Shown: piece by piece, positions 28,663 to 37,935 of the stretch
Layout of the letters: each line of letters starts with the position of its first letter
Position numbering within the stretch: position 1 is the first letter of the stretch
DNA from: Bacteriovorax sp. MedPE-SWde
GTDB taxonomy: Bacteria > Bdellovibrionota > Bacteriovoracia > Bacteriovoracales > Bacteriovoracaceae
Direction of reading: 5' to 3'
Assembly (NCBI GenBank): GCA_001874305.1
Contig: MPCU01000005.1
Coordinates: 124,001-188,000 of the forward strand
Length of the DNA: 64,000 nucleotides
Notes under the pieces: generated by a model
What the model saw: only the letters and a program-made list of their open reading frames with translations
Told to the model about the DNA's origin: nothing
Database searches by the model: none
Position numbers and translations under genes: made by a program

Positions 28663-29268
28663 ATGCTTAAAAGAGCTATAGATATTGTCTTTAGTTTTCT
28701 TATTTTGATTATTGTGAGTCCAATTATCTTGATAAGTGCTATTGTTGTTTTAATTACAATGGGCTCCCCTATTTTCTTTACTCAAGCACGTGCTGGTAAA
28801 GACGGTAAACTATTTCATATTAAAAAGTTTCGAAGCATGTTCTCATTAAAGCCCGACAATAAACATCTAACAGACGAACAAAGAATTACAAAGTTTGGAC
28901 GTTTTCTTAGAAGCTCTAGCATCGATGAACTTCCTGGCCTTTTTAATGTTTTAAAGGGAGAGATGAGTCTTGTTGGTCCTCGACCACTTTTAATGGATTA
29001 TTTACCTCTGTACTCAAAAGAGCAAGCACGTAGACACAAAGTTTTACCAGGGATAACAGGTTGGGCACAGATAAATGGACGAAATGCAATTAGCTGGGAA
29101 GAGAAATTTAGACTAGATGTATGGTATGTCGACAATAGATCTATACTCCTTGATATCAAGATACTCTTTTTAACAGTAAAAAAAGTTCTTATAAAAGAAG
29201 GAATTACAGCAGTTGAAGAAGTGATAATGCCTCGATTTAAAGGGTCAAAAAGTGATCAAGATGAATAA
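28663..29268 (+). CDS. small phosphoglycosyl transferase (PglC-like)
   Basis: 201 residues: one N-terminal re-entrant hydrophobic segment, then the monotopic catalytic domain with KKFRSM, SSIDELPGL, SLVGPRPLLMDY and GITGWAQINGRN. It loads a sugar-1-phosphate, often a diNAcBac or FucNAc4N-like unit, on undecaprenyl phosphate. AGGAG precedes the ATG. It opens a nine-gene forward operon to 37935 that holds the predicted phosphoramidate genes, so it may start the glycan that gets that decoration. Confidence 0.92.
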   Translation: MLKRAIDIVFSFLILIIVSPIILISAIVVLITMGSPIFFTQARAGKDGKLFHIKKFRSMFSLKPDNKHLTDEQRITKFGRFLRSSSIDELPGLFNVLKGEMSLVGPRPLLMDYLPLYSKEQARRHKVLPGITGWAQINGRNAISWEEKFRLDVWYVDNRSILLDIKILFLTVKKVLIKEGITAVEEVIMPRFKGSKSDQDE

Positions 29269-30052
29269 ATCAATCGTACTAATTTCTGATATTCACGGTA
29301 ATGCAAACGCTTTAGAAGTGGTATTGAAAGAGATTAGTACGATTGAAAAAGTCGATCAAATTATAATCCTTGGAGATCTTCTAACTTATGGCTGTAGACC
29401 AAATAAAGTCGTAGAGCTACTTGAAGAGCTTAATAATGAGTATGAGTGTATTTTTATAAAAGGTAATCACGAAGAATTTTATTTCAATATTCAATCTAGT
29501 AAAGAGCCTTTTACATATGAACCACCGGCCTTTGTAAAAGAAGCAATTCTTTGGACTGGTAATAATCTGAAGAAAGATCTTAACTGCTCGTTTAAATGGG
29601 TCGAGAGTCTAACTGTTGATGAGTGCTATTTTGCACACGCAAACCCATTTGGTTATGGAGATTGGACCTATTTAAATGATAAGGACAGTCATACTAGAGC
29701 GGCTCTTAAGTTAGAAGAGTTGAATTGTAAGTATTCTTTTTTTGGGCATACCCATCGTAATAAAGCTGGAATATATACTGATAAGAAGTTTACTTTTTTT
29801 GAAAATACTGAAAAGGTTTTTAGTCTTGATAAGAGTGATGAAGAATCTAGATATATATTCAATACAGGGTCGATTGGTCAAGCGAGAGGAACTAAACCTT
29901 CCTATATCAAACTATTAATAAACGAAAAAAATATTCAGGTAATAATTAGAGAACTTGACTTAGATCATACGAATACAATTTCTGAAATAGAAGAAAGTTC
30001 ATTATCTGATGAAACTAAGAAACGTCTAATTTCTTACTTAAGGAGTAGCTAA
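29252..30052 (+). CDS. calcineurin-like metallophosphoesterase
   Basis: 266 residues with the full metal set: ISDIHGNANA, ILGDLLTYG, IKGNHEEF and FGHTHRN, then NTGSIGQARG. This matches the YfcE/MJ0936-like phosphodiesterase/phosphatase group. It is cytoplasmic, with no signal peptide. It overlaps the phosphoglycosyl transferase by 17 bases from a GTG with AAAGGG upstream; an ATG at 29261 is the alternative. In this operon it may hydrolyse a phosphate or nucleotide intermediate, but the substrate is unknown. Confidence 0.85.
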   Translation: MIKMNKSIVLISDIHGNANALEVVLKEISTIEKVDQIIILGDLLTYGCRPNKVVELLEELNNEYECIFIKGNHEEFYFNIQSSKEPFTYEPPAFVKEAILWTGNNLKKDLNCSFKWVESLTVDECYFAHANPFGYGDWTYLNDKDSHTRAALKLEELNCKYSFFGHTHRNKAGIYTDKKFTFFENTEKVFSLDKSDEESRYIFNTGSIGQARGTKPSYIKLLINEKNIQVIIRELDLDHTNTISEIEESSLSDETKKRLISYLRSS

Positions 30053-31062
30053 TGATAACTGTATTTGTAACAGGTGCTGGGGGAGGAGTAGGCCAAGGTA
30101 TAATAAAATCTTTAAAACTTGTTGAAGATTTAGATATTAGGATTATATCTGCTGATATGAGTCCACTAGCTACGGCCTTATATAAAACAGATTGTTCTTA
30201 CCTTATACCAAAGGCTTCTGACGATGGTTATACGGATTTTTTAGTCAATATTTTTAAAAAAGAAAAAGTAGACTTTTATTTTCCGGGCACTGATGTAGAG
30301 CTATTAATATCTTCAGAGCAAAGTGATTTTTTTAGAAAAGAATCAAATACTACTGTAGTTGTTTCTCCATATAATTCCATTGAGATTGCAGACGATAAAT
30401 ATCTAACTTATAAGTTTATATCTGAAAATAATTTACCAGCACCAGAAAGTTATTTACCAGATGAGCTTCCTGCAGACTTAAAATATCCAATTATTGTTAA
30501 ACCAAGAGTTGGCTGTCGATCAATTGGTGTATCGATTGCAAATAATGAGAAAGAGCTTCAGGCAAGATTGTCTACAGAAAGCGGACTCATGGTTCAAGAA
30601 CTAGTAGGAAGAGATGATGAAGAGTACACATGTACTGTAGCATCTTATGATGGACAAATTTCTGAAGCATTAATCTTAAGACGAACACTTAGGTCTGGAG
30701 ACACTTACCGTGCTACTCCAGTAAAATCAGAAGCAATATCTAATTATGTTCGGAAGTTAACTAAGCTTCTTAATATCAATGGTTCATGTAACTTTCAGCT
30801 TAGACTTACCAATGATGTGCCAAAAGTATTTGAAATTAACTGCCGCTTTTCAGGGACAACGCCATTTTGCTCACAGTTAGGATTTAACCCTGTCGAGTTC
30901 TACTTAAAAAGTGCGCTAGGTAAAACATACGAAAGCTCAGTTGATTATAATAAGATTGTTCTTCGGCATTGGACAGAGTCAGTAATTGATAATACTGAGA
31001 TTGAAAAGTTATCTGCTGAAGGAAAGCTTTACCCTTCTGATCATAAAATATCAACACTTTAG
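30052..31062 (+). CDS. ATP-grasp ligase (CarB/PylC-like)
   Basis: 336 residues: an N-terminal Rossmann-like part (VTGAGGGVGQGI), then an ATP-grasp domain with IIVKPRVGCRSIGV for the nucleotide and FEINCRFSGTT for metal. Such enzymes activate a carboxylate with ATP and join it to an amine or thiol. The ATG overlaps the previous stop by one base. It lies two genes before the predicted glutamine kinase. It may make an amide-linked substituent or process a glutamyl intermediate; both ideas are inference. Confidence 0.82.
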   Translation: MITVFVTGAGGGVGQGIIKSLKLVEDLDIRIISADMSPLATALYKTDCSYLIPKASDDGYTDFLVNIFKKEKVDFYFPGTDVELLISSEQSDFFRKESNTTVVVSPYNSIEIADDKYLTYKFISENNLPAPESYLPDELPADLKYPIIVKPRVGCRSIGVSIANNEKELQARLSTESGLMVQELVGRDDEEYTCTVASYDGQISEALILRRTLRSGDTYRATPVKSEAISNYVRKLTKLLNINGSCNFQLRLTNDVPKVFEINCRFSGTTPFCSQLGFNPVEFYLKSALGKTYESSVDYNKIVLRHWTESVIDNTEIEKLSAEGKLYPSDHKISTL

Positions 31063-31072
31063 GAATTAGGCT

Positions 31073-31969
31073 TTGAAACTAACAAAAGTTGCAATTACAG
31101 GTGCTAGAGGAATGTTGGGGTCACACATGAAGGTGGTTCTTAGTGAAAATGACATTGATTGCAAGGTTATTGATCGGAACTCATGGGACTTATGTGACTG
31201 GAAAACAGGTGAAGAGCTGGATGAAATATTTAATGGAATAGATGCTTTTATACATATTGGAGCAGCAGTTCCTTCCGTGACGAATCCAAAAAATATTCAA
31301 ACACTATTTGACTCAAACATAAGAAGTGTTACTAATTTATGTGAGCATGCACTCGAAAAGGATATTCCTATTGTTTATATTTCAGGTGCAACTGTATATA
31401 AAGGTGTTCATTCAGTGGACATAAAGGAAGACGCTTTAAAAACCACAAATAATTTTGGAGGTTTTTATGGTTTCACAAAATACCTTGCTGAGCAGGTTGT
31501 TTCGCATTTTGCGCATAATGGTTTACGACAAGTTTCCTTACGTCCTTCGTCGATATATGGATATGGAATGGGCGACGATGTACTTGTCGCAAACTTCTTG
31601 GCTAGAGCAAAAAAGAACTCAGAGATAACAATTAAAGCTCCTAGTAGTAATAGTGTTAATTTAATACATGCATATGATGTTGCTAACGCAGTCATCTTGG
31701 CACTAAGAAATGAAGCTTGGGGAGTATATAATATAGCCGCTAAGTCAAATACATCTATATATGACTTAGCAAAATACTGTACTGAAATATATGACGCAGG
31801 AAAGATCATTATTGATGTTGAAGATGAAAAGCTTAAAGATCAAGCTTTCCTTAGGTTTGACTTAAATTATGAAAAAGCTCAAAAGTTTTTTGACTATAAG
31901 CCACTAGTTAGCATTAAAAAAGGTCTAGAGATTATGGCCAAAAAAAAGTTCTCGCCAGAAGAAATTTAA
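31073..31969 (+). CDS. NAD-dependent epimerase/dehydratase (SDR)
   Basis: 298 residues, extended SDR type: ITGARGMLGSHM nucleotide motif, HIGAAVPSVT, SGATVYKG and FYGFTKYLAEQ with the YxxxK pair. The general look is that of sugar-nucleotide 4-keto reductases or epimerases (RmlD/WcaG-like). It could reduce a 4-keto sugar made by Gmd or another dehydratase in this locus. It follows the ATP-grasp gene by ten bases. The exact sugar is not known. Confidence 0.8.
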   Translation: MKLTKVAITGARGMLGSHMKVVLSENDIDCKVIDRNSWDLCDWKTGEELDEIFNGIDAFIHIGAAVPSVTNPKNIQTLFDSNIRSVTNLCEHALEKDIPIVYISGATVYKGVHSVDIKEDALKTTNNFGGFYGFTKYLAEQVVSHFAHNGLRQVSLRPSSIYGYGMGDDVLVANFLARAKKNSEITIKAPSSNSVNLIHAYDVANAVILALRNEAWGVYNIAAKSNTSIYDLAKYCTEIYDAGKIIIDVEDEKLKDQAFLRFDLNYEKAQKFFDYKPLVSIKKGLEIMAKKKFSPEEI

Positions 31970-32048
31970 TTGGTATTTTGAAGATATGTTGCGCTGTATT
32001 GTTCCATTATTAGAATTAGCAAAATAGACGTAACCACTGATTCGTAGT

Positions 32049-34388
32049 ATGATTACGCTCATGTCATTAGTATTTAAAACGAAAGCCCAGAACCTTGATG
32101 ATCTATCAACAAACCTTAAAAGTGCATCTATTCTGCCTTTAGAATATTTCTCATTTTCTGAATGGCAAAGCTCTAAAGAAAAAATTCTAGAAAGATTAGA
32201 AAAATTTAAGAACAAGAATTTAGTTGTTAGAAGTTCTTCTCAAAATGAAGACAGTGAAAAAGAAAGTTTAGCTGGCCATTTTACTTCAATATTAAATGTA
32301 AAATATGAAAATATTATAAGTGCAGTGGAAGAAGTATTAGCTTCTTATAAAGAATCTCTATCAGGTGAAGACCAAGTATTAGTTCAACCCATGCTTGAAA
32401 ATGTAGAAAATTCTGGGGTTGTATTTTCTAGAGATATTTCAAATGCGTCACATTATTACGTAATTAATTACGATGAGGTTTCTGGGTCAACTGACTCGGT
32501 AACTTCTGGTGAAAAGTCAGATAACTTATCTACACTGTATATTGCAAAATCAACTTTAATTGAGAAGATAACAGGTTGGCAGCAACAACTTGTTGTGACT
32601 ATAAGAGAGCTTGAAGAATTATATGATTCAAGTGCTCTAGATGTTGAGTTTGGATTCAGTGAGGGAAATCTGTATGTTTTTCAAGTTAGACCATTAATTC
32701 TAGCTAATAAAGAATCTCTTGTTGATTCAGAAAGTCATCGTTTGTACATTAGACAAATTAAAAATAAAGTTACATCTTTAAGTAAGAAGTTTCCTTACTT
32801 GGCTGGGGATAAGTCAATTTTTGGTGTTATGCCAGACTGGAACCCTGCTGAAATTATTGGTATTCGTCCAAGGCCATTCGCATTGTCTTTGTACAAGGAG
32901 CTAATAACAGATGGGATTTGGGCAGAGTCAAGACATAGGTGTGGATATCGCAACCTTCACTCTTTCCCGCTAATTGTTTCCCTTGGGGGTATTCCTTATG
33001 TGGATGTTAGAGTTAGTTTTAATTCTTTTATACCAAAGGACATTAATGATGAGTTAGCAAATAAGCTTGTAAATCATTATTTAGACGCATTGAGAGAAAA
33101 TCCTAGCAATCACGATAAAGTAGAGTTTGAAATTATATATTCGTGTTTTACTTTTGACCTGGAGAAAAGAGCACTGAGGTTATTGGATCATGGCTTTAAT
33201 AAGACGGAAGTAAGCCAACTAACAAGCTCTCTTACAAAGTTAACTAATAATATTATTGATAACCACGAAGGTCTTTGGAAGCAAGACTTTGAAAGTTTGA
33301 AAGTTCTTCAGGAAAGACAAAAAACGATTTTAAATAGCGACTTAAATGAAATTGAAAAAAATTATTGGCTAATAGAAGATTGTAAAAAGTATGGAACATT
33401 ACCATTTGCTGGTCTTGCTAGAGCGGGCTTCATCGCTGTCCAGCTTCTTAACTCTATGGTGTCAGAGGGTATTTTATCTCAAGAAGACTACGATAGTTTT
33501 ATGAATTCTCTTAGAACAATTAGTTCAGATATGAATCATGATTTTGAAGAATTAGATAAAGAGAACTTCATTGAGAAGTATGGTCATTTAAGACCAGGTA
33601 CATATGATATATTAACACCTAGTTATAAAGAGGATCCTGATAGATATTTTCAGTGGGGAGAGAAAAGTCATCACCGAAAAGAGGAAGAGCCGTTTGTTCT
33701 TTCAGATGAAAAGAATAAAAAACTAGAAAAAGCTTTAAAATCTCATGGACTAAATACGAATATAGAATACTTTTTTGACTTCTTAAAGGGAGCTATTGAG
33801 GGAAGAGAATATTCAAAGTTCTTATTTACAAAAAGTTTATCGGCCTCAATGGATTCACTTATCCTTATGGGAGAAAAATTCGGATTTACAAGAGATGAAC
33901 TTTCATATGCCGATATAAAAGCTATTCATAATCTCTACTCAAGTACTAATAAGCTTAGTTCTACTTTGAATTGGTCAATAGGTATGGGTAAAAAGGTATA
34001 TAATAAAGTTACTAGTAATATAACTCTACCTCCATTAATTATTGATGAAAGCTTTGTTGAAAACTTTGAACTTCCTAAAAACCAGCCTAACTTTATAACT
34101 TTAAAGCAAGTAACAGCTCGAATTACAAATCTAGATAACCTTGAAAACCTGAATGATAGTATTGTAATGATACCTAGCGCAGACCCAGGTTTTGATTGGA
34201 TTTTTACATATAAAATTAAAGGCTTTGTTACAATGTATGGCGGAGCTAACTCACATATGGCCATTAGAGCTGGGGAACTAAGTATTCCAGCAATAATAGG
34301 TGCAGGTGAATTAATGTATAAGAAATGGTCAAAAGCAAAAGTTTTAACTATAGATTGCTCGAATAAGAAAGTTGAGATAATTCAATGA
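32049..34388 (+). CDS. predicted L-glutamine kinase (PEP synthase-like, Cj1418 type)
   Basis: 779 residues. An N-terminal ATP-binding domain of the PEP synthase/PPDK kind has VVRSSSQNED at 59-68, AGHFTS and FQVRPLI at 211-217. A C-terminal phosphohistidine domain has GGANSHMAIRAGELSIPAIIG with the histidine at residue 736. The C-terminal PEP/pyruvate barrel of true PEP synthase is missing. In Campylobacter jejuni, Cj1418 has this build and phosphorylates the amide nitrogen of L-glutamine. The next two genes match Cj1417 and Cj1416 in order, which is the main support. An ATG at 32061 is an alternative start. Function is inferred from family and context. Confidence 0.75.
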   Translation: MITLMSLVFKTKAQNLDDLSTNLKSASILPLEYFSFSEWQSSKEKILERLEKFKNKNLVVRSSSQNEDSEKESLAGHFTSILNVKYENIISAVEEVLASYKESLSGEDQVLVQPMLENVENSGVVFSRDISNASHYYVINYDEVSGSTDSVTSGEKSDNLSTLYIAKSTLIEKITGWQQQLVVTIRELEELYDSSALDVEFGFSEGNLYVFQVRPLILANKESLVDSESHRLYIRQIKNKVTSLSKKFPYLAGDKSIFGVMPDWNPAEIIGIRPRPFALSLYKELITDGIWAESRHRCGYRNLHSFPLIVSLGGIPYVDVRVSFNSFIPKDINDELANKLVNHYLDALRENPSNHDKVEFEIIYSCFTFDLEKRALRLLDHGFNKTEVSQLTSSLTKLTNNIIDNHEGLWKQDFESLKVLQERQKTILNSDLNEIEKNYWLIEDCKKYGTLPFAGLARAGFIAVQLLNSMVSEGILSQEDYDSFMNSLRTISSDMNHDFEELDKENFIEKYGHLRPGTYDILTPSYKEDPDRYFQWGEKSHHRKEEEPFVLSDEKNKKLEKALKSHGLNTNIEYFFDFLKGAIEGREYSKFLFTKSLSASMDSLILMGEKFGFTRDELSYADIKAIHNLYSSTNKLSSTLNWSIGMGKKVYNKVTSNITLPPLIIDESFVENFELPKNQPNFITLKQVTARITNLDNLENLNDSIVMIPSADPGFDWIFTYKIKGFVTMYGGANSHMAIRAGELSIPAIIGAGELMYKKWSKAKVLTIDCSNKKVEIIQ

Positions 34389-35008
34389 AAAAAATTCTAG
34401 TTTCACAGCGTGTTTCAATAGAGAAAAGCTATAACGAGAGAAGAGATTGTCTCGATCAATCTTGGATGGCCTTATTAGAAAAATCTGAACTTTTGCCTGT
34501 TTTAGTACCTAATAATATTTCAATAGTAAGAAGCTTAATTAGTGAAATTCAGATAGATGGGGTTTTACTAACAGGTGGTAATAGTCTTATTGAAAATGGA
34601 GGTGATGCTCCAGAAAGAGATGATGTAGAGCTTTTTATTATTAAATATGCAATAGATAATAAGCTTCCAATATATGGAGTTTGTCGAGGAATGCAGATAA
34701 TTCAAAGGTATTTTGGAATCGACCTCTTTAGTGTTGATGGGCATGTGGCAACAAGGCATAAGTTAAAAGATGTAAAAGGAAACCATATTTCATATTTAAA
34801 GTCTCTTGAAACGGTTAATGCATTTCACGACTTTGGAACTACAGAGACGTTAGGTGATTTAAAAGTGTCTGCGAGATCAGAAAATAATATCGTTATGGCA
34901 ATTGAGAATACTGAAAAAAAAATATTCGGACAGATGTGGCATCCTGAAAGGGAGTCGCCATATATAGAGGCGGATATTAATCAAATAAAATTATTTTTTG
35001 GAGTTTAA
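34385..35008 (+). CDS. predicted gamma-glutamyl-CDP-amidate hydrolase (Cj1417 type)
   Basis: 207 residues of the class I glutamine amidotransferase/peptidase C26 fold: LLTGGNSL, the nucleophile elbow GVCRGMQII with Cys100, and MWHPERESP with His186 and Glu188. Cj1417 has this fold and splits CDP-L-glutamine into CDP-amidate and glutamate. A general gamma-glutamyl-GABA hydrolase would look alike, so the call rests on its place. It overlaps the kinase gene by four bases and touches the cytidylyltransferase gene with no gap. Confidence 0.72.
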   Translation: MKKILVSQRVSIEKSYNERRDCLDQSWMALLEKSELLPVLVPNNISIVRSLISEIQIDGVLLTGGNSLIENGGDAPERDDVELFIIKYAIDNKLPIYGVCRGMQIIQRYFGIDLFSVDGHVATRHKLKDVKGNHISYLKSLETVNAFHDFGTTETLGDLKVSARSENNIVMAIENTEKKIFGQMWHPERESPYIEADINQIKLFFGV

Positions 35009-35752
35009 ATGAAGGGAATTATATTAGCTGCAGGACGAGGTTCAAGAATGGGGAGCCTTACTGATAATCTTCCAAAGTGCAGAACTGAGTTTCTTGGAAA
35101 GGAGCTAATTGATTGGCAATTGTTAGCCCTTAAAGAAGCGGGTATTAATGAGATAGCAATAATCACAGGCTATCTAAAAGAAACGTTTGAGTACCAAGTT
35201 ACATACTTTAATAATAACCGTTGGTCAGAAACAAATATGGTTATGACTCTTATGGAAGCAGAAGAATGGCTAAGCAAAGATGAGTGTATCGTCAGTTATT
35301 CTGATATATGCTTCTCTTCAAGACCAATAAGAAAACTTATGAAAGATAAGTCAGATTTTGCAATATCATATGATCCTGATTGGTATAATTTATGGAAAGT
35401 TCGTATGGACGATCCACTTTCTGATGCAGAAACATTTAAGCTAGATACAGATAGTAATATTATAGAAATTGGACAAAAAACAGATGACTTGAATGATATT
35501 CGTGGTCAGTTTATGGGTCTTATAAAGGTTACCCCAACTTCATTTAAAGACATTACAAAGCTCTTAGAGGAGAGAACTCAACAAGAGCGTGATAAGTTTG
35601 ATTTTACAAGCTTACTTAACGAAATGATTAAAAATAACTGTAAGGTAAGAGCTGTTGAGATTGATGACCAGTGGTATGAAGTTGATACTGAAGATGATCT
35701 AAATGCATATCTGAAGTGGAGAACTCCAGGTAATATCTTTGAGAAGATTTAG
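35009..35752 (+). CDS. predicted CTP:phosphoglutamine cytidylyltransferase (Cj1416 type)
   Basis: 247 residues of the sugar nucleotidyltransferase fold: ILAAGRGSRMGSLTDNLPKC near the start, YSDICFSSRP for the metal site and DQWYEVDTEDDL at the end. The same fold serves LicC (phosphocholine cytidylyltransferase), but no licA or licB gene is present. Instead the two preceding genes look like Cj1418 and Cj1417. In that pathway this enzyme joins CMP to phosphoglutamine to give CDP-L-glutamine. Its start directly follows the stop of the hydrolase gene. Confidence 0.72.
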   Translation: MKGIILAAGRGSRMGSLTDNLPKCRTEFLGKELIDWQLLALKEAGINEIAIITGYLKETFEYQVTYFNNNRWSETNMVMTLMEAEEWLSKDECIVSYSDICFSSRPIRKLMKDKSDFAISYDPDWYNLWKVRMDDPLSDAETFKLDTDSNIIEIGQKTDDLNDIRGQFMGLIKVTPTSFKDITKLLEERTQQERDKFDFTSLLNEMIKNNCKVRAVEIDDQWYEVDTEDDLNAYLKWRTPGNIFEKI

Positions 35753-35764
35753 AGGAAAACTAGT

Positions 35765-36901
35765 ATGAAAGTTTTAATATCAGTAGTTGGGCGCTTTCAT
35801 GCTTTTGATTTAGCACGCTCACTTTATAAACATAATATTTTACACAAGTTAGTGACAACATATCCAAAGTTCGTTGCCAAAAAGTTTGGGATTCCTAGAT
35901 CGCATGTAATTTCTGAAGCGATTTTAGAAGTTCTTGCAAGGTTATCTAGAAAGTTTTCTTTTCTCAATTATGAAAAAATTAATAATCTAGTAAAGTTACT
36001 CCACGATAAAAACTGTTCTAGATATGTCTCTAAAAGTGATGTCTTTATAGGTTGGAGTGGAATTTCATTCAATTCAATGATTAGAGCAAAAAAGCTTGGT
36101 ATACCAACAATTCTTGAAAGAGGCTCAAGCCATGTTAGATTCCAAAATCTTCTTTTAAAAGAGGAATTCGAAAGTCTAGGATTAACTCAAGAGTTAGATT
36201 TTGAGAAAATTAAATTTGACGAAAAAGAATACGAGATAACGGATTATGTTTCTATACCATCAACTTTTGTATTAGAGAGCTTCCTTTCGCAGGGATTTCC
36301 TAAGGAGAAATTGATTGTTAATCCTTACGGGGTTGATGTGGATCAGTTCCCGGTAGAAAACAATAGAACAGAACATTTTAAGATTATCTTTGTAGGAGGT
36401 GGGAAAATAGCTAAAGGATTTCATTATCTTTTACAGGCCCTACATGAACTAAATGATCCAGAAATTGAGCTTATACATGTAGGTCACTTTGCAGAAGAAA
36501 TGAATCATTTTAGAGAAAAGTACTACAATGCAAAAGTTAGTTATAGAGGAATTAAGCCTCAGGCCGAGTTATATAAATACTACGGGGAAGCACACGCATT
36601 CGTTCTTCCATCTTTAACAGAAGGTATGGCAATGGTTCAATTACAGGCCATGTGCTGTGCACTTCCTATTCTTTCTACAACCAATACCGGCGGTTCTGAC
36701 TTAATTACTGAAGGGAAAGAAGGTTTTATAGTTCCTATTCGAGATGTCGGAGCTTTGTCTGAGAAGATTTTATTCTTTAAGAACAACAGAGAACTCACTG
36801 AAGAAATGGGTAGAAAAGGCAGAGAGAAAGTACTGAATAATTTTACGTGGGAACACTACGGAGATAGATACGTACAAAATATAAAAGAAAGACTAAGCTA
36901 G
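35765..36901 (+). CDS. GT4-like glycosyltransferase with altered EX7E motif
   Basis: 378 residues: LERGSSHVRFQN in the first domain, NPYGVDVDQF, IIFVGGGKIAKGF and LPSLTEGMAMVQLQAM in the second. The first glutamate of EX7E is kept but the second is glutamine (E-GMAMVQL-Q). This is uncommon, and the enzyme may still be active because the residue mainly contacts the donor sugar. It lies 12 bases after the cytidylyltransferase, so it probably serves the glycan that receives the decoration. Confidence 0.8.
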   Translation: MKVLISVVGRFHAFDLARSLYKHNILHKLVTTYPKFVAKKFGIPRSHVISEAILEVLARLSRKFSFLNYEKINNLVKLLHDKNCSRYVSKSDVFIGWSGISFNSMIRAKKLGIPTILERGSSHVRFQNLLLKEEFESLGLTQELDFEKIKFDEKEYEITDYVSIPSTFVLESFLSQGFPKEKLIVNPYGVDVDQFPVENNRTEHFKIIFVGGGKIAKGFHYLLQALHELNDPEIELIHVGHFAEEMNHFREKYYNAKVSYRGIKPQAELYKYYGEAHAFVLPSLTEGMAMVQLQAMCCALPILSTTNTGGSDLITEGKEGFIVPIRDVGALSEKILFFKNNRELTEEMGRKGREKVLNNFTWEHYGDRYVQNIKERLS

Positions 36902-36909
36902 GAATTTTT

Positions 36910-37935
36910 TTGAATATATTATTTATAGGTGAAATAAATTCAGGATCAAGAGGACTTCAAAGGCTGAACTCCCTTCTCGAATTAGGACATAAGGTAACTA
37001 CGGTGAACCTTGGCCCTATTGCACTTCCATATTTGAAACTAAAATTATTAAATCTTACGTATAAACTTGGCTACCCTTATGATGTACTCAAGGTAAACCA
37101 ACAGGTTATAGATTTTGCTTCGAACAATAAATATGATTATGTTTGGGTAGACAAAGCACTGGTATTGAAGCCTTCAACTCTTAAGAAGGTAATGAGACTT
37201 CAGCCTGAAGTAAAAATTTTAATGTACACAGAAGATAATTTATTTTTAAAGCACAATCAAAGTAAATATTTTTTATCATGTGTTAAATATTTTGATTTGT
37301 TCGTAACAACGAAGTCGGAAAACCTCGAATCCACAGAGCCTATTCGGAAAGATATAAGGAAAATATTCTTTGTTAATAATTCATATGATGAAAATATCCA
37401 TAAACCATCTTTAAAAGAATGGCCTAAGAGATTTCGAAACGAAGTTCTATTTATCGGTTCTTATGAGCCAATAAGAGCTGCAAGTATTGCTCATATTGCA
37501 GAAGGTGGAGTTCCTGTGACTATTTGGGGTGATGGTTGGAAGTCGTTTAGTCATGCCTCACATAAGAACATAAAGTTACATGGAAAAGGTCTGAGAGGGG
37601 AAGATTATGCTGATGAAGTCTTTAATTCACGTATCTCTCTATGCTTTTTACGAAAGGCAAATCACGATCTACAAACTGCACGTTCTGTTGAAATTCCGGC
37701 ATGTGGTGGATTTATGCTTGCAGAAGACACTGACGAGCATAGAGCACTTTTCGAAAACGATAAAGAAGCCGTATATTTTACATCTAACGAAGATCTTCTA
37801 GGTAAAGTTATAAAGTACTTAAACAATGAAGAAAAAAGATTAGATATATCGAAAAGAGCCAGAGAGCGCTGTCTTGATTCCGAATATTCTCACAAAGATA
37901 TGATTAACTTGATTATTAACGAGTTAGAGCAGTAG
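36910..37935 (+). CDS. CgeB/DUF3880-like glycosyltransferase
   Basis: 341 residues. It begins NILFIGEINSGSRGLQR, with WVDKALVLKP, MYTEDNLFL, VLFIGSYEPIRA, and near the end SRISLCFLRKANHD with TARSVEIPACGGFMLAED, the last being typical of CgeB-like GT-B proteins. The start is a TTG preceded by GGAA. Last gene of the forward operon. It overlaps the convergent TagF-like gene by 12 bases. Confidence 0.75.
   Translation: MNILFIGEINSGSRGLQRLNSLLELGHKVTTVNLGPIALPYLKLKLLNLTYKLGYPYDVLKVNQQVIDFASNNKYDYVWVDKALVLKPSTLKKVMRLQPEVKILMYTEDNLFLKHNQSKYFLSCVKYFDLFVTTKSENLESTEPIRKDIRKIFFVNNSYDENIHKPSLKEWPKRFRNEVLFIGSYEPIRAASIAHIAEGGVPVTIWGDGWKSFSHASHKNIKLHGKGLRGEDYADEVFNSRISLCFLRKANHDLQTARSVEIPACGGFMLAEDTDEHRALFENDKEAVYFTSNEDLLGKVIKYLNNEEKRLDISKRARERCLDSEYSHKDMINLIINELEQ

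Noticed and set aside
32049-34388. True phosphoenolpyruvate synthase.
   Set aside because: The protein ends about 40 residues after the phosphohistidine domain, so the large PEP/pyruvate-binding barrel is missing.
35009-35752. LicC phosphocholine cytidylyltransferase and a choline decoration pathway.
   Set aside because: No choline kinase (licA) or transporter (licB) is present, and the two genes directly upstream fit the Cj1418/Cj1417 pair.
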